Source: Diogma glabrata
Taxonomy: Eukaryota > Arthropoda > Insecta > Diptera > Cylindrotomidae
Reading direction: 5' to 3'
DNA: 64,000 nucleotides
Assembly (NCBI GenBank): GCA_963693315.1
Contig: OY856186.1
Location: forward strand, 386,616,865-386,680,864
Position numbers and translations under genes: made by a program. Positions within the stretch are counted from its first letter, which is position 1. The number at the start of each line of letters is the position of its first letter. The notes under the pieces are model-generated. The model saw nothing but the letters and a program-made list of their open reading frames with translations, was not told the origin of the DNA and made no database searches. Shown here in pieces: positions 12,108 to 22,642 of this stretch.

Positions 12108-13424
12108 ATTCTTACATTTTGACGTATACAGATGACATTAAAATATTTAAAGTAGTTGGAACTACTTCGGACACCGAACTCTTACAGAGTGATCTGACCA
12201 GTTTTTCTATTTGGTGCGCTCAAAATCATCTTGAATTAAATGTGAGCAAAAGTCAGTCCATACGCTCTAATTACCCACATCGTAACTACTTTATTAATTC
12301 TGACATCATTAATCGAGTCACGTCCATTCGAGATCTTGGGGTTACATGTGATGTTAATCTGGACTTCCGAATACACATCACAAACATAATTAATCGTGCT
12401 AACTCTATGCTTGGATTCGTCAAACGGTGGTCAAAAGGATTCATGGATCCGTACGTAACAAAGGCTCTTTATACGACTTTTGTAAGGCCATTGCTTAAAT
12501 ATGCCAGCCAAGTTTGGTCACCACACCACAAAATCCATATAGATAGAATTGAGAGCGCAGATTTCTCTGCTTTGCTCTGCGAGGTCTGCCAAGGATGGAC
12601 AATTTCATTTTGCCTCCCTATACGTCGATCGTTTAAATTTAACTAAACTCCAACCACTTGTAAAGCGACGTATTGTTGCTGACATTGTCTTTATTCACCA
12701 AGTATTAACTGGCGAAATCGACTCCTCTGCCCTTCTTGAGACGATAAATTTTAACTTGAATCCACGTAACTTAAGGTCGATACCCGCATTTAGATTAGCA
12801 CTCTACAAAACTAAATACGGCCAGAACGAGCCTTTTACAAGGATGCTGCGTGAGGTTAATCATAATTTCACCTTATTTGACTACAATTTGAGTAAATCAT
12901 CGCTAAAAGTACTCCTCTATTCTATCCCTCTTACCAATGATTAATTTTCTTCCAGCTTTTAACGATATTTATAAACATGTGTGTATTGGGATGTGAATGG
13001 GTACGTATATCTATATGTGTGTGTCTATGTAAGTACGTGAGTATGTGTATGTATATCTTTATGTTTTATATGTGTATGTATATGTTCACATGTGTATGTT
13101 TTAATTGTTTATATATGTTTTTTTTCTTTTTTGTGTTAGTTGTGTTGTTTTCCTTAATTAATTTTGCTCCTATTTTTATTTATTTTTTATTTATTTTTTA
13201 ACTGTTTGAGGTTTTTGACCGATTTTTAATCTGCTTGTACTAAGTAGACCCAACTTCTTGTTCCCTTCAGGTCCTTGTTCATTGTATTAAAGTTATACAA
13301 TGTTTGACACCATTTTCTATGATTCATAGTTGTAGTAATAATAACAATGTTGATGGTGAATCCCCGCGTGCGGGAAGGGAGAGGTAATTGGTCGTTGGGA
13401 ATTATTATTACATGTGTGTTCTAT

Positions 13425-14545
13425 TAAATCCGACAAGTGGTTAAGGAACTATAGCCTTTTTTCTAAAAAAAATTGATTTTTTAAAACCGTTATAACGGCC
13501 GTTTGGATACTAATATTTTAAAAAAGTTAACAAATTTAGAATCTTTGAAATCTTTTTTATCAATTTGTTTTAAAAATAGACCTCTGTAATTAGAGGTTTC
13601 TGAGTGAGCGGCTCCAACAAAAAAGTTTGCAAAAAAAAATTTTTTTTTGAAACAATTGGCACTCTCACGGTCGCATTTGTAAAGCCAGATCAAAAAACCT
13701 TTTCTAAAAATGTGCGGTTTATTAATTTCTTGAACTAATTCGTAAATCAGCCAAATCCGACACATGGTTAAGAAACTAGAGGCTTTATACTAGAAAAATA
13801 CTCTATTTTTTAGATCCGTTATAACGGCCGTTTAGATACTAATATTTTTAAAAACTTCATAAATTTAGAATCTTTGAAACCTTTTTAATCAGTTTCTTTG
13901 AAAAACAGACCTCTGCAGTTGAAGGTTTCTGAGTGAGCGGCTCCAAAAAAGCTTGTAAAACACAAAATGCGTTTGAATCAACCGGCCCTCTCACGGTCGC
14001 ATTTATAGAGCCAGATCAAAAAACCGTCCGTAAACATGTGTGTTTTATTAATATCTTGAACAAATTCGCCAATCAGAAAAATCTGACACATGGTTAAATA
14101 ACTAGAGGCTTTATACTAGAAAAAAAATTCGTTTTTTTAATCCGTTATAACGGCCGTTTGGATACTAATATTTTTAAAAACTTCATAAATTTAGAATCTG
14201 TGGAAACATTTTAATCCGTTTCTTATAAATATCGTCGCTTTAATAATGAAATGACGTATACGCAAAAGTATAGTTTCGAGATATTTGAGTTTAAAGTTTG
14301 ATGTGCGCATGCATTTGCATGGGCGTTAATTTATAATTTATTAATTCTTACCCCCAGTCATAAAATAATTCGAAAATGTAAAAACGCCAATTCAAAGATA
14401 CCCTTATGGGGAATGCAGCGCACCTATTATATAAAAACAACGTATAAATAGCATACGTTGTTTCATTATTAAAGCGACGATATAAACCTCTGCAGTTAGA
14501 GGTTTTTGACTTGTTGGCTTCAACAAAAAAGTTTGCAACAATCCA
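13425..14545. repeat. Satellite-like tandem repeat, unit about 327 bp, about three copies
   Basis: The perfect 12-bp palindrome CCGTTATAACGG recurs at 13487, 13816 and 14142, giving periods of 329 and 326 bp. Each unit also holds GGCCGTTT, GATACTAATATTTT, CTCTGCAGTT-type, GAGTGAGCGGCTCCAA and CTCTCACGGTCGCATTT blocks in the same order. The third copy is interrupted by an inverted-repeat element (14230-14482) and resumes at 14483 before fading near 14545. No protein is encoded. The array begins directly after the 3' end of LINE-A. Confidence 0.85.
14230..14482. mobile_element. MITE, 253 bp, with 22-bp perfect terminal inverted repeats
   Basis: The left end starts TATCGTCGCTTTAATAAT. Positions 14461-14482 are its exact reverse complement over 22 bp, and the similarity continues imperfectly inward. 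An apparent TAAA duplication flanks it (14226-14229, 14483-14486). Its presence inside the third satellite unit, compared with the uninterrupted second unit, shows it is an insertion. It has no coding capacity. Confidence 0.85.
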
Positions 14546-14909
14546 TAACTACAATTTGCAAAAACCTTATAACAGTCAATGAAAAAAAAATAAAAAGGTT
14601 TGAATAGAAGAAATTAATTGTTTTTCTTAGAAATAAACTATTTTGATATTTTGCAGTAATTGGACGGGACGACATATGATATAGCGTAGGTTTGTGTCAT
14701 AAATTGGCACACACATGTTTTGTGGTAGATTTGATATTTGTTTGTTGCAAAATTGGATATATATAGTTTTGCTTATATGTAGCTAATTTTCTTTTTAAAA
14801 TTTGTTCGATATCTGATTGAAATTAGTTTGTGTTGTGTTGTTTAAACTAATCTGATACATCAGATTCTACTGGCACACAAAACTGTCTGATCTCGAAATC
14901 TACCTATTT
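14546..14909. other. AT-rich spacer
   Basis: No gene or terminal repeat was recognised between the end of the satellite and the Penelope-like fragment. Confidence 0.5.
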
Positions 14910-15260
14910 CTAGCGGATATACGTGCCGCTTGGACTTTTTAACATTGCTACAGTTATATTTCCTTTGTCAGCTGGGACAATAATAAACTCGGGGTGGTCT
15001 TTCAGAAATTTTCTTGTTACGTCCCTATAGTGATGTAGGATATTGGTGGTTGAAGAGAGGTGATTACGATATGAGTATTGATAGTGTTTGATCAAGTTAT
15101 TTGTGTTCAATATTTGCTCCGTGTCCGCTAGGATGTCGAATATTGGTAAGTGTTTCGGTGTGTAAGGGATTGCAAATTTAGGACCCAACGATAAAAGGGT
15201 ATTGGATTCTGGTGGGAAAACAATATTGGTGAGATTGACAAACCAATCTTCGTTGCTTTT
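14910..15260 (-). pseudogene. Penelope-like retroelement fragment (N-terminal part of reverse transcriptase ORF)
   Basis: On the minus strand an open stretch of about 110 codons contains LSLGPKFAIPYTP and, further on, IIVPADKGNITVAM. A 'lgpkFa' block followed by a 'pADKGn.tV' block is the conserved region ahead of the reverse transcriptase fingers in Penelope-like elements. Neither the rest of the RT nor a GIY-YIG endonuclease follows, so this is a small truncated remnant. I am fairly sure of the family, from motif memory only. Confidence 0.7.
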
Positions 15261-16059
15261 TAAATTTGAACCTTTTGTTATTTACATGTAAAAATATTAA
15301 ATCGAGAGTAATGTTCCAGTTTTACTTGGACATAACTTCTTATATTTTACTATAACTTCTGATCCCATATTGGTCCCGCTCTGAAACTTTCAGGATTTTT
15401 TTATTATAGTATATAAAAAAATATATGATTTTTTCAAAATTTTAAAAAAACATTATCTTTGATTTTTTTTTCAAAAAAAGTTTTTAGAGATTTTCAAAAA
15501 CACCGGTTTGGAACCAACATAGACAAGTAGCATATCACCTTGTACAATTTTCTTTAAAATGAAGGGTCTACCATCTCTCTAGGTTATACACAACTTGAGT
15601 TATTTGACATTTAAACTAAACAGGTAAGCCCCAAAATGACGATATTCCAAAATTTTGAAAATTAATTACACAAAAACGAAAAGAGATAAAAAATTTTGGA
15701 AAATCGTTTTTACTTGTAGATTCATGGTAAATTATTTCTGTGAGTTTCATAAAAATCTAAAATGGTCAGGTTGAAAATTAAAGTTTTTTGGTTGGTTTGA
15801 AATGGAATGCCCCTAGTATACGAAGAAATTCGGAAGCCGTAGCGATGAAGTTATTTGTTCTAAATTTAATTTTTCATAACAATCTGCTTCAGAGCTGGAA
15901 TATGTGTTTTGTAATATTTTATTGTGTAACGATATTGTGTAAGAAACGAGCCTTCATATAACTATATATCTGAGCTTTAATCAACTGCGTCCCATAATCA
16001 AGGATTATGCCATTAGTTGGACTATTGGCAAACCAATTTTAGTTTTGTTCCTGCAAATT
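15261..16059. other. AT-rich DNA without recognisable genes
   Basis: Homopolymer-rich sequence with no supported reading frame, hairpin pair or terminal repeat. It may be old transposon debris. Confidence 0.5.
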
Positions 16060-16335
16060 TTTAAAACAAATTTGCTTTTTATCTCTTATTTTATTTTTAT
16101 TTTCCCTACCCTATCACGAAATATTGGCCTATGTCATATTTTATATGTGATAGGATTTATGGTTTAGTTATCCATTACTTAACAAAAAAATATTAAAAAA
16201 AAAAAAACAGATTTGCTTCCATTAACATCCTTTGAACGCATGTTGTTGTGGGACCTTGGTCTTAAAAGGTTTTTATGTGTTGTTGTGACAGATATTGTAA
16301 TGCCTACAACACATCACATTTTATTAAAAAAAAAA
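16060..16335. repeat. Dispersed repeat, copy 1 (partner at 26570-26820)
   Basis: This shares a diverged but collinear series of blocks with 26570-26820: TTTTTATCTC, TATGTGATAGG, ATGTTGTTGTG, GACCT, then TATGTGTTGTTGTGACA, and a closing CATTTTATTAAAAA-like block. Both copies happen to read FLCVVVT in one frame, but divergence and stops argue against a gene. Probably two remnants of one unclassified element. Confidence 0.65.
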
Positions 16336-16339
16336 AAAA

Positions 16340-17235
16340 ATTTGAAACTGATTTTTTTTTCTAAGCTCAAAAGGATTATTAGAAATATTAGGGGTAAAAA
16401 ATTAATTACAAGTCTTGACGTTACTGTGAACATTATTTCAAATGTATTTGCTCTCCATCGATTTATGAGGAAAATAAAAATTAGTTAAATGAGGCAAATT
16501 ACAATTCTATTCGATTTCAAATTTTTGATATTTTCGTTTCTATTATTAAAGTATAACTTGATTTTGTTTGTGTCTGGTTTAAGTTAATCATTAATGTTTT
16601 GTTAAAGTTAACTGAGTTATGTAGCTGTATTGGTTGAACAAGCGGTATAGTTTGTGGTTTTTTTGTACAAATTTTGTGCAGTTTGCATTTACTTGGATCA
16701 ATGCTTTCGAGCTGATTACTTTGTATTCCTAATCCTAATATATATTCAACTGATCTGAAACGATGAGATATTTTTCCCTTTTCTGCGTCTGCTGAGAAAA
16801 ATTTTGGCTGAACTGGTGATTTGTTTAATTTCATCCTTTTGTTCTTAATGTTGCAAGCGATATTTCGCATTCACCTCCTGTTTGATAACTTCATAACAAT
16901 CGATCTCTTCTATGGATCATCCTTTATCATTTTATTTTATATTACAATCGACAAACTGGCGACTGACAAATGTAAATTATATGATCACCGGCACTTTGTC
17001 GCCCGATATTTATTATCCTTTTATTTTATTAAAATTCATTTAGAAACAAAATACGCGTTAGATAATAAAATAAGGTTAAAAAGGATGAAACGTTTTGTAC
17101 ATAATTTTATAATAAGAAAACTACAATCATGGATTGTTTTATTATGGTTACAACCTTTTTTATATATAAGTAAACAAATCGCGAGCAATAATATTCCATG
17201 ATTGTAGAAAAGAGATGGATTGAAAATAAATATAA
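16340..17235. other. AT-rich DNA with one unassigned minus-strand frame
   Basis: A minus-strand frame of 117 codons (16517-16870) is open but low in complexity (Asn, Lys, Ile, Thr-rich) and has no motif I recognise. Nothing else is supported here. Confidence 0.4.
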
Positions 17236-17691
17236 TTTTTTTTTTTTTTTTTTTATTCAAAGTTAGGCATGTTTAGTGTTAATTATAATAAATTATAAAT
17301 TAACGTCTCTGAATATCCGAAGATACCATGCCAACTAGGGATAAGAATGGAATACAAATTAAGATTCTCTGAGAAATTTATGAACGTTAACTTTAAAGCC
17401 ATGAGGATTAAATTCATCAGGGAAAACCCAGGAAGGTAAGGCATTCCAAAGATGAGAGACTCTGTTGAAAAAGTCACGTTGGAAGGCTACAGTTCTACAC
17501 CTAATTATTTGAACTGTAAAGGGATGCGCTGCTACGTTTGCTCTGGTGTGACGCGAAAGGTTTGCTGATTTAGGTAAAATCGATTTGATCTCTTCAGAAG
17601 CTCGTTCATCCATAATATATTTATAAAATATAGTCAAATCAGCAACATTTCTTCTGTGCTGCAAGGAATCAAGACCGTTAGTAAGACTTGG
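17236..17691 (-). mobile_element. 5'-truncated LINE, only the C-terminal end of ORF2 plus poly(A)
   Basis: On the minus strand an open frame (17359-17691) starts near SLTNGLDSLQHRRNVADL and ends in a segment with RCRTVAFQRDFFNRVSHLW and LPSWVFP. This is the C-terminal domain after the reverse transcriptase of insect LINEs, and LINE-B (40680-40970) has a homologous segment. A short 3' leader and a run of T on the plus strand (poly(A) of the element) near 17236-17254 complete it. 5' truncation is typical of LINE insertion. It abuts the Helitron at 17708. Confidence 0.85.
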
Positions 17692-17707
17692 GTTAATTAT
17701 TATTTAA

Positions 17708-19084
17708 TCTATAATATAAAGCCGTGAGTCTATCCTTCTATACGAGCGTAACGTTCATCTTTATCTATCCTTTAGTCTATCATTTTACTAACGTTCAAAT
17801 TGCAATATGGGTAGCGCGCTCGACTGATGATCTATAGGTTGAAAGTTCGAATGTTGATTGTTGCACATTTTTTTTTAAAATAACATTAAAATTATCCCAT
17901 CCGAAACACGAAAAATGTGAATTGGAGTTTTTTTCTGAAAAACTTCAAACCATACCTTTGAATTGAAAAAATTCCAATTACTTCTTTACTTACTTGAGTT
18001 TAATTGATCTCAAAAATCTAAAGTAAATTAAAATTATTGTTTTTTTACACACTTTTATTTTATTCATACATACATTTCGTTTTACGATAATACAATTTGA
18101 TCAATAATGCAGTTTTTATAGCATTTTATTGCACTGTCATTTCCCGTTTCGTTCAAATTATTATAATTTCGATATTAACAAGAAAATTAATTAGTTTTTT
18201 GACAGGCAGTGCTAAAAATCATATAATAGTGGTTTCCGATAATTATTTGCCATAATTTCATTCCTGTGAACTAAAATAAGGAAAAACAAAAACTACTATT
18301 TGAGTATGTATTTCTCTTGCAATATAATAGCTTTATCATAAAAGATCGTGTGACGTCATTTTGTTTAGTTATGAATGAATATGAATGCAATGATTATAGA
18401 ATGCATTCAGGGGATTTTATTTTAATTAAGTTACATAATATTTATATATTTATAATTTTTGTTGATGTTTTATTAATAAAACCTTTTTTATTTTGAATTA
18501 GTCACAAGATATGTAATATTTATTATGAAAAATAGTTCGAATTTTTTAAAAAGGAATAATAACCTTTTTTTAAAGGAATAATTTTTACATTAAATAGTAA
18601 AGTTGGTAGGTTGGTTTGGTAATAAGTTTATGGTTTGGTTTTTATAATAAGTTTATTAAAAAAGAAAAGTGGAAACAAATTGATAAAAGTACATACATAA
18701 TTAAAGGTCTATTTCCTCACTTTTTGACACAACATTTCGTAAAATACTTTCTTCAATTAAATTATACAATTTAAATGTAGATCAGTAAAATGTTAAACAA
18801 TGAGTATTGGGCAATTTTTCTGTTCCGGTGTTCACCGCCAAAGCGCTATATGGGAAAAAAATCACAAAATTTACAAAGGATTGTTTGGTATACACAACTT
18901 CCAATAATTTTAAAAATTGTCAATGTAATTTTTCATTGTACTAAAATTTAAAACTTTTAATTTGCTTATTGAATATATTAAGCATAATTTATGTAAAATT
19001 TATTTTAGCTAGCACATACAAAACACGAAAATGATCGAAAATTTCCATATAACTTTGCTTTTCTGCCTGCGGGATACCCCCTAG
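17708..19084 (+). mobile_element. Non-autonomous Helitron, about 1.38 kb
   Basis: The left end reads TCTATAATATAAAGCC directly after an A (17707). The right end reads GGGATACCCCCTAG directly before a T (19085). A 5' TC, a 3' CTAG, a short GC-rich hairpin just before CTAG and insertion between host A and T are all diagnostic Helitron features. There is no Rep/helicase frame, so a helper would be needed. The interior is AT-rich and holds a tRNA-like segment at 17802-17864. Confidence 0.75.
17802..17864 (+). pseudogene. tRNA-like segment inside the Helitron
   Basis: GGGTAGCGCGCTCGACT resembles a tRNA D-arm and A-box. AGTTCGAATG, 26 bases later, resembles the T-loop and B-box. A CTGATGA stretch occupies the anticodon-loop position (GAT would read as Ile). 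The outer GCAA...TTGC can pair as part of an acceptor stem, but the total is only about 63 bases and the stems are imperfect. It is a tRNA pseudogene or SINE head rather than a working tRNA. Confidence 0.5.
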
Positions 19085-19329
19085 TTAAAAATAAGGATTA
19101 ATGATAGATACGGATAAATAAAGAGGAAGTGTAAATTTTTAGTTTAGTTAGTGATTAGTTACGAGAAGAGTGGTTTAAAAGAGTGGCAATATAAAATAAA
19201 TAGAATATACGGAATAAAAAGCAATATAGTTTTGGTGTTCATTTTTTAGTTCAAAGTTAAATATTACTATATATTACAAAAAATCCCGGGTACTGTAAGC
19301 TTATTTTTAAAAACTTTGAATTTTTGTTC
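19085..19329. other. AT-rich spacer
   Basis: No feature recognised between the Helitron and the decayed gag-like region. Confidence 0.4.
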
Positions 19330-20403
19330 AACATAATGCAGTTTGTTAGTTGTCATTCGTAGCTTTCTATCTGTTCGTTCTTTATGTAGTGACTGTTTAA
19401 TTTCTAGTTGTTATCTTAAATTACTATTTTTATTTAAAAGTATTTTATTTTCTTGTAGCTGCCTGACTACTTTTAGATTTGCTGTGTTTAGGTTGTTGTT
19501 CGAGTCAGTCTTTAAGTACTTGTATTTGTTGTACAAGTCTTTGAATTCGAAGGTGAGTTGATTTAGATGTGGGTTGGATGCATGTAAGTTTTTCAGTAAA
19601 TGTTCGTTAGTTGTTTTGAAATTGGTAATGTCTTGTTGATGCTTTTTTAGTAATGATTTGTATTGTTCTATTTCGTTGTTTTTAGATTTATTAAGAGTCT
19701 GGAGTTCGAATATATAATTCTGTTATTGGTTATTTTCGTTTTTTAATTGTTCTATTATAAATTTGTTTAGTGTGTTTTGTGGTTACGAACTGTTGTGGAA
19801 GTTGGAAATTAGGTTTAAAAGGTTGAGAATTATCAATTTGAATTTGACTATACTTGGCTGGTTGTGTTTTGTTTGTAAATAATTGATCATTTGTCGGTAA
19901 TTTGTTTGTAATTATGTTAAATATGTTATTTTGTGTTTCAAAATTAATTACTGATTCTGTTTCTAAGCATTAACTAATATGCCTAGATTTTTTTCTAAAG
20001 AACTAATTATGCCTAATTTTATTGTTGGATTTTAATTGAATTTAATTGATTTTTTTGGGGTTGAATATTGTAAATCATATTCGGTGGGTAATTGTCTGCA
20101 ATTTAGTAGGGCGTTTATTAAATCAGATATTGATTTAATTGGGAAATAGTGTTTGTATAGAATTTTTTTTAATTCCGCGATTTTGGTAAATGGTATCAAG
20201 TTATTTAGAAGCCTAAATGCTTCTCCGCGAAATCTACTGTAAATGTAGGTCATACATAATAATTTTTGGTTTTCGCCGAAAATGTCGTAAATCATTTCAC
20301 TTATACTAAAAAATATTTGTAAATTTTCAACAAGTTTTTCGGTTTTTTCCCCATTGAAAATAAGAATTGATTGTACTAAATCATGAATTTCAGAATTTTC
20401 CAT
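19330..20403 (-). pseudogene. Decayed retrotransposon Gag-like protein with a downstream coiled-coil region
   Basis: The 5' part (20032-20403, start ATG at 20401-20403) is open for about 123 codons. It has the look of an LTR-retrotransposon capsid: FNGEKTEKLVENLQIF near the start, then FRGEAFRLLNNL, ELKKILYKHYFP and LLNCRQLP. Further along the minus strand (about 19330-19990) coding-like sequence continues in two frames with few stops. It first holds a Gln/Asn/Pro-rich linker (QPFKPNFQLP), then about 150 codons rich in Leu, Lys, Asn, Glu and Gln with heptad-like spacing, consistent with a coiled coil. At least one frameshift (near 19760-19810) and several stops break it. No pol or LTR was seen. 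The assignment to Ty3/Gypsy gag is tentative. Confidence 0.5.
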
Positions 20404-20575
20404 TTTCAAACACTTAAACTTAAGATAATATTTATAATATTTAGCTATAAAATGATATAGTCCTTAAAGTATAATTGACGTTTACTGACACTATTTTAAC
20501 TAATCGACTACTTTTATGTAACTTAAAACTAACACGGTACCTTAACTTTCTGATGCTGGTAAGAGGATTCATGTA

Positions 20576-21113
20576 CCCTGGTTAAACATTCCAATTGAAA
20601 CCAATTGAAAAAAATGAATTGGATTAATCGGAATTCTGCATTGGGAATTTTTAATTAATTCCTATTCAAAAAATCTATTTCCAATACAATCCTATATATT
20701 CATTCCTGTTAAAAATCTCTATTTTATTTTTCAACCGGAATGGATAGGATTCTATAGGAAATGTATATAAATAGGAATTAATTGGAAATTTCCATTGCAG
20801 AATTCCGATTAATCCTATTCATTCCTATTAAATCTTTTCCAATTAAATCCTGTTAAATTCATAAGATTGTTTAATTTTTTTCTATGTTCCGTTTTCCTAT
20901 TAAATCTCTTAATTTCCGATTGAAATTCAATTGGAAATTTCCATTAGAATCCTATAGAACCTCTTTTCCTGTTGAATCCCATTCATTCCCATTGAATTTT
21001 AATTGGTTGATCGAAGTCTTCCTATTAAACCAATTCAATCCGATTTAATCTTATTGAAAATATATTGGATTTAATAGGATTCAATAGGTTTGAATTGGAA
21101 TGTTTAACCAGGG
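20576..21113. mobile_element. MITE, about 538 bp, with long terminal inverted repeats and TA flanks
   Basis: CCCTGGTTAAACATTCCAAT at 20576 is matched by its exact reverse complement ending at 21113, with pairing continuing inward through degenerate ATTGGAAT / ATTCCTATT words. TA dinucleotides flank both ends (20574-20575, 21114-21115), as for Tc1/mariner-type insertions. The interior is repetitive and non-coding. Confidence 0.8.
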
Positions 21114-21115
21114 TA

Positions 21116-22642
21116 TTTATGCTGCTGACTAATATATAACTGGTGGTTTTTCTTGCAAACTAATACATTGTGTTGTCTGACTAATAGCTGGTGTATTCTG
21201 ACTGCTGGCTAATAACTGCAGGTAAAAGCTTATCTTCTGGTTTTTGTAAATTGGTCCAATTTATTTTTAGTATCGACTCCAAACCAAAACTAACCAAACC
21301 TAAATTAAATAAATTTTAAATTTAATCTCGAACTTGTTAAAATATAAATAAACAATTTCACGATACCAGAAATATCGAATTTGTGAAATCAATCATTTGT
21401 TTGTACAACTAAAATTTTAAAAATAACATTTGTTTTTGAATACAAAGATAGCTTATATATGTGACATCTCAACAAACATTTTCTTTAATCTAAATTCTTG
21501 AGTTGAATGGTTGAAAACTTGGGTTCGGACATACTTCATTTTATCAATTGACAGGTAAAGCCTGTTTTTGATAATTTGTATACTGAAAATAATTGCTATT
21601 GTAAATCAAGCTTGTTATATGTGTCCTATTCAACAAATTGATGTTATTGTAGTTAAATTGTTAATTTTATTATAATAAGTTTTAAATTTTAATACATAAT
21701 TTATGATATCCAATCCTTGCTCTTTCTATGATTAAAGCGGGAAAATATTTTATAGAGACTGAAATTCGTAATTCTTTTCAATTCAAAATTTGTATTACCA
21801 TTGTTGGAATTGGGCACAAGTTTTGTCTTCTTAAAGGAGCTGTAAAAATCACTTGAAAGTAAAATTCTTTACATTTATTAATCATTCTTTATATTCCTTA
21901 CGTAAAAAACTATTCTTTACTAATTCTTTTCATAAAAATGTAAAGAATTATTCTTTACATGAAAATGCACAACTCTGATTGTGGCTTTTATCTTCAATTG
22001 TACGTATTTATCCAGCTCATAATATAGCTGAATTATATATATAATATAACTGAAAAAATTTATTCAGAGAAAATCGAAACACACTTTCGGGTTGAAAAAA
22101 AATTCAAAATTCTCTTACATGTGTAAGTTTAACTGCTCATAAAAAATCCGTATATTAACGTTTTCGATTAAAGAGTTCAATCATTTTAGGAAAATCTATT
22201 TGTAAGGTTAAATCTTATTAAATATCTCTGAAAACCGGTACTAATTTCGAATAACAGTTCGAAAGTTTTTTACAGACTCAGCTTATACATATTTCAAAGA
22301 GTAAATATTCTCTTTGCATATATGTACTATAAACATACTTAAAAAGCTTTAAACATTCTTAAAATAACTAAAAATTACGACCTTCCGATCTTTTAATAAT
22401 CGATCTAATACAGCTTGTTATAAATACTTTATGTACCCATGAAAAAATGATCAGTATTCATTGATCCATTACGACAAAATAATACTAAATGTAAATTAAA
22501 TTTAACATTTAATCATTGAAATCACCACTTGAATACTTACTTAGGATTTCTAAACTAAAATGGTCTCAAATATTAATTAATATTTTTTAAGTATGACTAA
22601 AATTTAATCGATAGAAAATTAATATTATTTAGTCTTAAAAAA
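21116..22642. other. Upstream intergenic region of the complete SLC17 gene
   Basis: AT-rich and without supported genes. At 21820-21977 an end like CAGAGTTGTGCATTTTC (minus strand, from 21977) with repeated TGTAAAGAAT words suggests a decayed hAT-type MITE, but I found no matching left end. A promoter cannot be placed by eye. Confidence 0.45.

Larger units (their letters stand above)
6711..12944 (+). pseudogene. LINE-A ORF2 (endonuclease / reverse transcriptase), frameshifted and split by hAT
   Basis: The endonuclease domain (6715-7794) carries the expected signatures: YYQNVRGPRTK, an ETNLN catalytic segment, and VGDFNLPNLTW. The frame then breaks near 7745-7860. Reverse transcriptase pieces follow: PGPDGVPP and NYRPIAKL (7862-8416), TDFSKAFDR (8422-8682), and a GVPQGSQ-like box. 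The hAT interrupts the gene at 8713/8714. On the far side, at 12116, the frame resumes at once with the catalytic box YTDDIKIF. A last frameshift near 12550-12640 precedes the C-terminal domain (to 12944). Codons on both sides of the hAT join in phase once the element and one target copy are disregarded. Confidence 0.8.
5280..13350 (+). mobile_element. LINE-A: near full-length non-LTR retrotransposon, decayed, split by a hAT transposon
   Basis: In order there are a 5' leader, an ORF1-like region (5578-6709), an AP-type endonuclease, and a reverse transcriptase that continues on the far side of the hAT insertion, ending near 12944. A low-complexity 3' leader (TATGTGTATG-rich, 12975-13110) follows. 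Without the hAT the element would be about 4.7 kb, a usual LINE size. Several frameshifts show it is dead. The overall layout (ORF1 with an N-terminal Cys-rich segment, endonuclease beginning YYQNVRG, YTDD catalytic box) suggests a CR1/Jockey-like LINE; clade assignment needs a tree. The exact 5' and 3' ends are uncertain by about 100 bp. Confidence 0.8.

Noticed and set aside
13011..13110. Possible membrane-protein frame around TATGTGTATG repeats
   Set aside because: Hydrophobic stretch is produced by a TG/TA microsatellite in the LINE-A 3' leader.
16517..16870. Minus-strand 117-codon frame
   Set aside because: Low complexity, no recognised motif, no supporting context; left as unassigned rather than called a gene.
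17802..17864. Functional tRNA gene
   Set aside because: Too short and its stems mispair; kept only as a tRNA-like pseudogene.
21820..21977. hAT MITE
   Set aside because: Only a right-end-like CAGAGTTGTGC and internal TGTAAAGAAT words were found; no matching left end or 8-bp duplication.
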